A DNA stretch of 8,115 nt from Chryseobacterium gleum. GTDB lineage: Bacteria; Bacteroidota; Bacteroidia; Flavobacteriales_C; GCA-002722245. Shown here one piece after another: positions 4,378 through 8,115 of the stretch. The first letter of the stretch is position 1. Each line of letters opens with the position of its first letter. The notes under the pieces are model-generated. The model had not been told where the DNA came from and did not search any database. It worked only from the letters and a program-made list of their open reading frames with translations. The stretch covers positions 1-8,115 of the forward strand of contig CAMDPJ010000099.1 of NCBI GenBank assembly GCA_945903925.1, read 5' to 3'. The position numbers and the translations under genes are program-made.

Positions 4378-6885
4378 ATGCAAGATTTTTATAAAAAGCC
4401 CATTTTCCTTCATTTAGTATTGATAGTATTGGGTTTATTGCTTTCGATATTTTTGTTTTTCAAACCTGTAGTGATTGATGGCAGAGCGCTAAATGCTCAT
4501 GACAATGAACAATCGCAGGCCATGACTAAAGAGATTGATGACTTTGAAGAAATATCGGGGGAGAAATCATTATGGACCAATGCCATGTTTGGAGGTATGC
4601 CAACCTATATGATTAAGGGAGATGCGCGAACAAATGTTTTTAGATATATTACAATAGCCATTCATACTGCTTTTCCAGATAATAGTACTGCTGGAATTCT
4701 ATTTGGCTATTTCTTGTTTTTATACATTCTTTTTGTAGTGCTTAAAATAAAACCTTTTGAGGCTTTTTTAGGGGCTTTAATGTTTTCGTTGAGCACGTAT
4801 AATGTGGTGATTATTTCTGCCGGACATATCACAAAAGCCTATGCTATTGGTTATATTCCTTTAATATTAACGGGAATCATTTTAACATACAGAAGTAAGT
4901 ATTTAATAGGTGCTTTGGTAACTTGTTTAGGTTTGGGTTTACAGGTGTATAGCAATCATATTCAAATTACATTTTATACAGGTATTGTAGTAGCGGTTTT
5001 AATTTTAGCTTATTTGGTTTATGCTATTATGCAAAAAGAAATCGCCAGTTGGTTAAAATCAACAGGCACAGCGGTAGTAGCAGTGGTGCTAGCAATTTTG
5101 CCAAACATATCACAAATGTTAACCACTTACGAGTACCAAAAAGAAACCATGAGAGGTGGTTCTGAATTATCAGGAGATGCCGCAAAAACAAGCAAGAAAA
5201 CCACAGGGTTAGATAGAGATTATGCCTTTGCATGGAGTGAAGGAAAACAAGAAACCTTTACTGTATTAATTCCACGTTTGATGGGTGGTGGTTCAACAGA
5301 GAACATTGGCACCGATGCCAAAATATATGATGAATTAAAAGAGAAAATAGGAAAAGATGAAGCAGAGAAATTTGTAGAACAGTTTCCTGGTTATCATGGC
5401 GACCAAACTTTTACTGGTGGAACCATTTATTTTGGAAGCATCATTATTTTCTTAGCCATTTTTGGATTCTTCTTAATTAAAGGAGCGATAAAATGGTGGT
5501 TGATGGTTTCTATTGCTTTATCGATGATGATGGCTTGGGGTAGTAACTTCCCTGCTTTGAATTACTTCTTGTTCGATCATTTGCCATTGTTTAATAAGTT
5601 TCGTTCGGTGTCTATGTGGTTATCGATTACAAGCTTATTGGCAGTAATTTCTGCTGTATTTGGATTGAATGAATATTTACGCAACGAAGATGAGATTGCT
5701 AAAGCTAAATACAAAAACTATTTACTCATCAGCTTTGCAATTGTAGGGGTGATATGTTTGTATTTCTGGATGATAGGCTTAGATGACTATACTTCTCCTC
5801 GCGATGCAGAAATGCTTAAAGGCGGTTACCCTCAATGGCTGATTGATAGCATTGTAGAGCAAAGAGAAGCTTTGTCGAAATCAGATGCGCTTCGTTCTTT
5901 AACATTTATTGCTTTGGCTTTTGGCGCCTTGTACTATGCGGCTAAAAAAACATTGAAAGCCGAATACATTGTACTTATCATTACAGTGCTTTGTGTGATA
6001 GATATTTTGCCTTTCGATAAAGCATTTTTCCCTAAAGAGAAATTTCAAAAAGCGCACAAACAAAAAAATGCTCCAGATATTGAAGCAACAGCTGCCGATA
6101 AAGAGATTTTAAAAGATCCTTCAAATTATCGCGTGTTGAATTTAACGGGCGATGTTTTCAACGAAGCCAATACTTCTTACTTTCATAAATCGGTAGGAGG
6201 GTATCACCCAGCAAAATTAAGGAGGTATCAAGATTTAATAGAAAATCATATTCCTCAAGAAGCGCAAACCGAAGCGCAAAAAGCAATGAGAATGGATATT
6301 TCTGCTTTTTCATCGGCCAATGTGCTAAACATGTTAAATACTAAATATGTTATTGTATCGCCAGAAAGCAATGGTGTAATTACCAATAGATATGCTTTAG
6401 GAAATGTGTGGTTGATTGATTCATTGCAACTAACCAAAACAGCTAAAGAAGAGATTGATGCTTTGCGCAAAATCAATCCTAAAAGAACTGCTTTAATTTC
6501 TGCAAGTTCTTTTGAGGAAGGGGCAATGAACAAAAAGGTTTTTAGTGCCGAAGGAAGCATTCAATTAACTTCTTATGCACCTAACAAATTAGAATACACA
6601 GCCGACGTTAAGGGCGATGCATTCGCTGTGTTTTCTGAGATTTATTATCCTTATGGCTGGAAGGCTTCTATTGATGAGCGAGAGGTGAATCATGTGCGTG
6701 TTGATTATACTTTGCGCGGTTTGCCAATTCCTTTAGGCAGGCATAAAATCACTTTTGTATTCGATCCTGATTCCTTTAAATTAGGAAAAAGGTTGAGCAG
6801 CATAAGTTCGGTAATTATTTTGCTGTTGTTTGCGGGAGTTGTATTTGTAGAGTTGAGAAATAGAAAGCGGGGGGTTAAAGCGTAA
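4378..6885 (+). CDS. YfhO-family polytopic membrane protein (probable GT-C-like)
   Basis: This is an 835-residue inner-membrane protein, a normal length for Bacteroidota YfhO proteins. After a first helix (10-29) comes the outward loop VVIDGRAL (31-38), HDNEQ (41-45), GEKSLWTNAMFGGMPTY (61-77), a strongly conserved block in this family. Acidic residues here (D34, D42, E52, D54, D55) are where GT-C enzymes keep their catalytic acids, but which one acts is not known. About a dozen more helices follow, roughly at 105-123, 128-147, 154-170, 176-190, 195-217, 230-246, 348-368, 372-388, 412-430, 447-467, 507-521 and 529-543. A soluble loop lies at 250-346. A large soluble domain at about 544-807 contains YYPYGWKASID (756-766), and a final helix at 808-826 is followed by a basic tail. 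In Gram-positive bacteria YfhO is linked to sugar decoration of teichoic acids; the Bacteroidota role is unproven. The two glycosyltransferases next door support glycan transfer on the periplasmic side. Confidence 0.9.
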   Translation: MQDFYKKPIFLHLVLIVLGLLLSIFLFFKPVVIDGRALNAHDNEQSQAMTKEIDDFEEISGEKSLWTNAMFGGMPTYMIKGDARTNVFRYITIAIHTAFPDNSTAGILFGYFLFLYILFVVLKIKPFEAFLGALMFSLSTYNVVIISAGHITKAYAIGYIPLILTGIILTYRSKYLIGALVTCLGLGLQVYSNHIQITFYTGIVVAVLILAYLVYAIMQKEIASWLKSTGTAVVAVVLAILPNISQMLTTYEYQKETMRGGSELSGDAAKTSKKTTGLDRDYAFAWSEGKQETFTVLIPRLMGGGSTENIGTDAKIYDELKEKIGKDEAEKFVEQFPGYHGDQTFTGGTIYFGSIIIFLAIFGFFLIKGAIKWWLMVSIALSMMMAWGSNFPALNYFLFDHLPLFNKFRSVSMWLSITSLLAVISAVFGLNEYLRNEDEIAKAKYKNYLLISFAIVGVICLYFWMIGLDDYTSPRDAEMLKGGYPQWLIDSIVEQREALSKSDALRSLTFIALAFGALYYAAKKTLKAEYIVLIITVLCVIDILPFDKAFFPKEKFQKAHKQKNAPDIEATAADKEILKDPSNYRVLNLTGDVFNEANTSYFHKSVGGYHPAKLRRYQDLIENHIPQEAQTEAQKAMRMDISAFSSANVLNMLNTKYVIVSPESNGVITNRYALGNVWLIDSLQLTKTAKEEIDALRKINPKRTALISASSFEEGAMNKKVFSAEGSIQLTSYAPNKLEYTADVKGDAFAVFSEIYYPYGWKASIDEREVNHVRVDYTLRGLPIPLGRHKITFVFDPDSFKLGKRLSSISSVIILLLFAGVVFVELRNRKRGVKA

Positions 6886-6940
6886 TCTTTAAATATTTGC
6901 TATAGTGTAATAAACCACCAAAATCTAATAAGTGAGCATG

Positions 6941-7225
6941 TTAAATCACCTCGTTGCTCCACGTTTCTGGTTTCTCGGCAAACCATACTTTTACCTGCGG
7001 CCAAACCTCTTTAAATAAAGGTGAATTGCGGTAGTTGTTTAAATCGTCTTCGCTATCCCAATAACTATAAGTAAAGAAAACATTGGGAGATAATATATTT
7101 TGTGAGCATTCTACTTTTATGCAGCCTTGCGATGATTTAATAGCGGCTTTGTATTTATCAAAAAGCAATAAGAAATCTTGCGTTTTGTTTTCTTGTAATG
7201 TGAGTTTTACAATTCTAATAATCAT
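6941..7225 (-). CDS. Antibiotic biosynthesis monooxygenase (ABM)-fold protein, putative quinol monooxygenase
   Basis: This 94-residue protein has the length and pattern of a single ABM ferredoxin-like domain: strand MIIRIVKLTL (1-10), helix at 14-30, SSQGCIKVEC (31-40), strand VFFTYSYWDSEDDLNNY (49-65) with the conserved W56, then helix and strand with SPLFKEVWP (68-76). Members such as YgiN or ActVA-Orf6 are small dimers that oxidise quinol-like or polyketide substrates without metal or flavin, but many have no known substrate. The product is most likely a cytosolic dimer. The ATG at 7223-7225 is 1 base downstream of the stop of the SAM-adenosyltransferase-like gene, so the two form an operon. 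It runs convergently with the YfhO-family gene, whose stop is 55 bases away. No hairpin terminator is evident in that gap. Confidence 0.85.
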   Translation of the reverse strand: MIIRIVKLTLQENKTQDFLLLFDKYKAAIKSSQGCIKVECSQNILSPNVFFTYSYWDSEDDLNNYRNSPLFKEVWPQVKVWFAEKPETWSNEVI

Positions 7226-7226
7226 C

Positions 7227-8006
7227 TTAAAAAAATTCTACACGCACGGTGTCGTTTAATTTTAATCCGAATAGGGAAGAGGCATGACCTTTATTAATAG
7301 CGATTTCCAAGAAGCCCGAGCTGCTGAACAAAGCCAATCTTTCTCCTTCGGGAACTTCGTTGTAGTTGAAACAAATTTCATCGATGGTATAATCGGCTCT
7401 TCTAAAAATAATGGCGAAGGTTCTTTTTTGTGCTACTTCGATGAATAGTTTTTTAGAGATATTGGTAATCACGTTGCCGTAAGAATCGATGTACGTTACC
7501 ATTCCTTTAATGATGTTACCTTCGCTAATCGCTCTAAAGTTAATGCGCTCTCTCACTTTTTCTACTGGGTCGCCCAGCTCTTCAATCTTTCCACCTTTCG
7601 CGAGGTGTGCGGCAGTCCAAACGAATAAATCTTTGGTAGGAAAAGTCTTCGATACTTTTCTATCGCCTGTGCGAATGCTGAAAATTTTATCGGCAGGAGT
7701 ATCGAACAACAAAGAAAACATACCATTATCAGCACCAATAAAAAAATGATTGTCTTTTTCAATCACCAAATGCAAAGTATTTTCATCGGCACTTGGCGCA
7801 ACGCCTATGATGTGAATGCTTCCTTCGGGAAAATCTTTGTACACATTTTTCAAACAAAATGAAGCAACAGAAATATCGAAAGAGGGTATGTCGTGACTAA
7901 TATCAATGATGTGAGCGCTGGGAATATCCTTCAGTATGGCGCCTTTGATGGAGCCTACGTAGTAGTCTTTCAATCCTAAATCGGTTGTAAGTGTGATAAC
8001 CGCCAT
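7227..8006 (-). CDS. SAM hydroxide adenosyltransferase / SAM-dependent halogenase family protein (DUF62)
   Basis: This family splits S-adenosylmethionine into methionine and adenosine with water, or into methionine and a halo-adenosine in the chlorinase and fluorinase. The 259-residue protein shows the full two-domain plan. The N-terminal domain starts ITLTTDLGLKDYYVGSIKG (4-22) with the SAM-contacting D9, continues with HDIPSFDI (38-45) and has the ADNG block at 92-95. The C-terminal barrel has IDSYGNVITNI (173-183), where the D-x-x-GN-x-x-TN motif contacts the adenosyl part. The Asp, Arg and His of the hydroxide-transferring triad seem absent: by motif alignment VDPGVGxxRR reads VAPSADENTL (A70, T77), and the TFHGRD histidine is P123 in TFPTKD. 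SAM binding is therefore likely but the reaction is uncertain. Start ATG 8004-8006 gives the standard MAVITLTTDLG beginning. It is first in an operon with the ABM gene. Confidence 0.9.
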   Translation of the reverse strand: MAVITLTTDLGLKDYYVGSIKGAILKDIPSAHIIDISHDIPSFDISVASFCLKNVYKDFPEGSIHIIGVAPSADENTLHLVIEKDNHFFIGADNGMFSLLFDTPADKIFSIRTGDRKVSKTFPTKDLFVWTAAHLAKGGKIEELGDPVEKVRERINFRAISEGNIIKGMVTYIDSYGNVITNISKKLFIEVAQKRTFAIIFRRADYTIDEICFNYNEVPEGERLALFSSSGFLEIAINKGHASSLFGLKLNDTVRVEFF

Positions 8007-8021
8007 GCTCTATAAGTTGGG

Positions 8022-8029
8022 TAAATATA
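8022..8029 (-). promoter_or_regulatory. Weak -7 candidate upstream of the DUF62-family gene
   Basis: On the minus strand TATATTTA differs from TAnnTTTG only at the last base and ends 15 bases before the ATG, a spacing similar to the candidate ahead of the YfhO gene. No TTTG or TTG is found at the right distance upstream, in the GC-richer stretch 8030-8060. The rest of the region to 8115 shows no recognisable gene. Confidence 0.25.
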
Positions 8030-8115
8030 CGGAAGTTGGCGGCTGGGGCTTCGTTTAAGCTCTATCAGTTAACAACATTGCACTGTGGATTACTATGCTC
8101 AAAAGTTAAATTGGC

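Noticed and set aside
6886..6940. Expected bidirectional terminator between the convergent YfhO and ABM genes
   Set aside because: No GC-containing hairpin with a T-run is visible in these 55 bases; termination may be rho-dependent.
7489..7762. Open frames inside the DUF62-family gene on both strands
   Set aside because: They are shadow frames of a well-supported family member, without independent motifs or start signals.
8021..8115. Open frame running off the right end on the plus strand (VNIRKLAAGASFK...)
   Set aside because: It has no good start codon, no recognisable protein and a composition unlike the genes here; it is most likely noncoding upstream sequence.
1..8115. CRISPR arrays, insertion sequences, retrons, toxin-antitoxin or phage genes
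   Set aside because: No spaced direct repeats, transposase or reverse-transcriptase motifs, or small paired ORFs were found on either strand.

Overview
The window looks like chromosomal DNA from an AT-rich member of the Bacteroidota, probably in or near the Flavobacteriia. This is inferred from several things. There are exact or near matches to the phylum's promoter pattern (TTTG, about 20 bases, TAnnTTTG). The elongator tRNA-Met sequence resembles those of the phylum and has no encoded CCA. Strong Shine-Dalgarno sites are absent. The YfhO, LptF/LptG-type and SAM-adenosyltransferase-type proteins have features I associate with Bacteroidota.

Left end (1-487). On the minus strand lies the N-terminal 58 codons of a small GIY-YIG nuclease, cut by the window edge. 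Upstream of it are a rho-independent terminator and an intact tRNA-Met(CAT). Next comes a decayed partial copy of the same tRNA that carries two related 16-base palindromic units. A good Bacteroidota promoter sits in front of that relic and reads toward the tRNA. It overlaps a weaker candidate promoter facing the other way.

Centre (497-6885, plus strand). A tight three-gene unit encodes an LptF/LptG-type permease and two tandem GT-B glycosyltransferases. The spacing is 1 base and then 0 bases. After a 76-base gap with its own candidate promoter comes a large YfhO-family polytopic membrane protein. Together these suggest envelope glycan or glycolipid work: cytosolic sugar transfer (two GT4 enzymes), sugar transfer or glycan handling at the outer face of the inner membrane (YfhO) and lipid export toward the outer membrane (LptF/G). 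The specific product cannot be read from the sequence.

Right end (6941-8115, minus strand). A convergent two-gene unit has a 1-base spacing. It encodes a SAM hydroxide adenosyltransferase-like protein (DUF62 family), followed by a small antibiotic-biosynthesis-monooxygenase-fold protein. The DUF62 protein appears to lack the Asp-Arg-His triad described for the hydroxide-transferring enzymes. The 55 bases between the convergent gene sets hold no clear terminator, and the last 109 bases hold only a weak promoter candidate.

I see no clear new defence, mobile or RNA system. The most distinctive items are the palindrome-bearing tRNA relic between a promoter and the intact tRNA, the triad-less DUF62 protein, and the in-frame zero-spacing glycosyltransferase pair.
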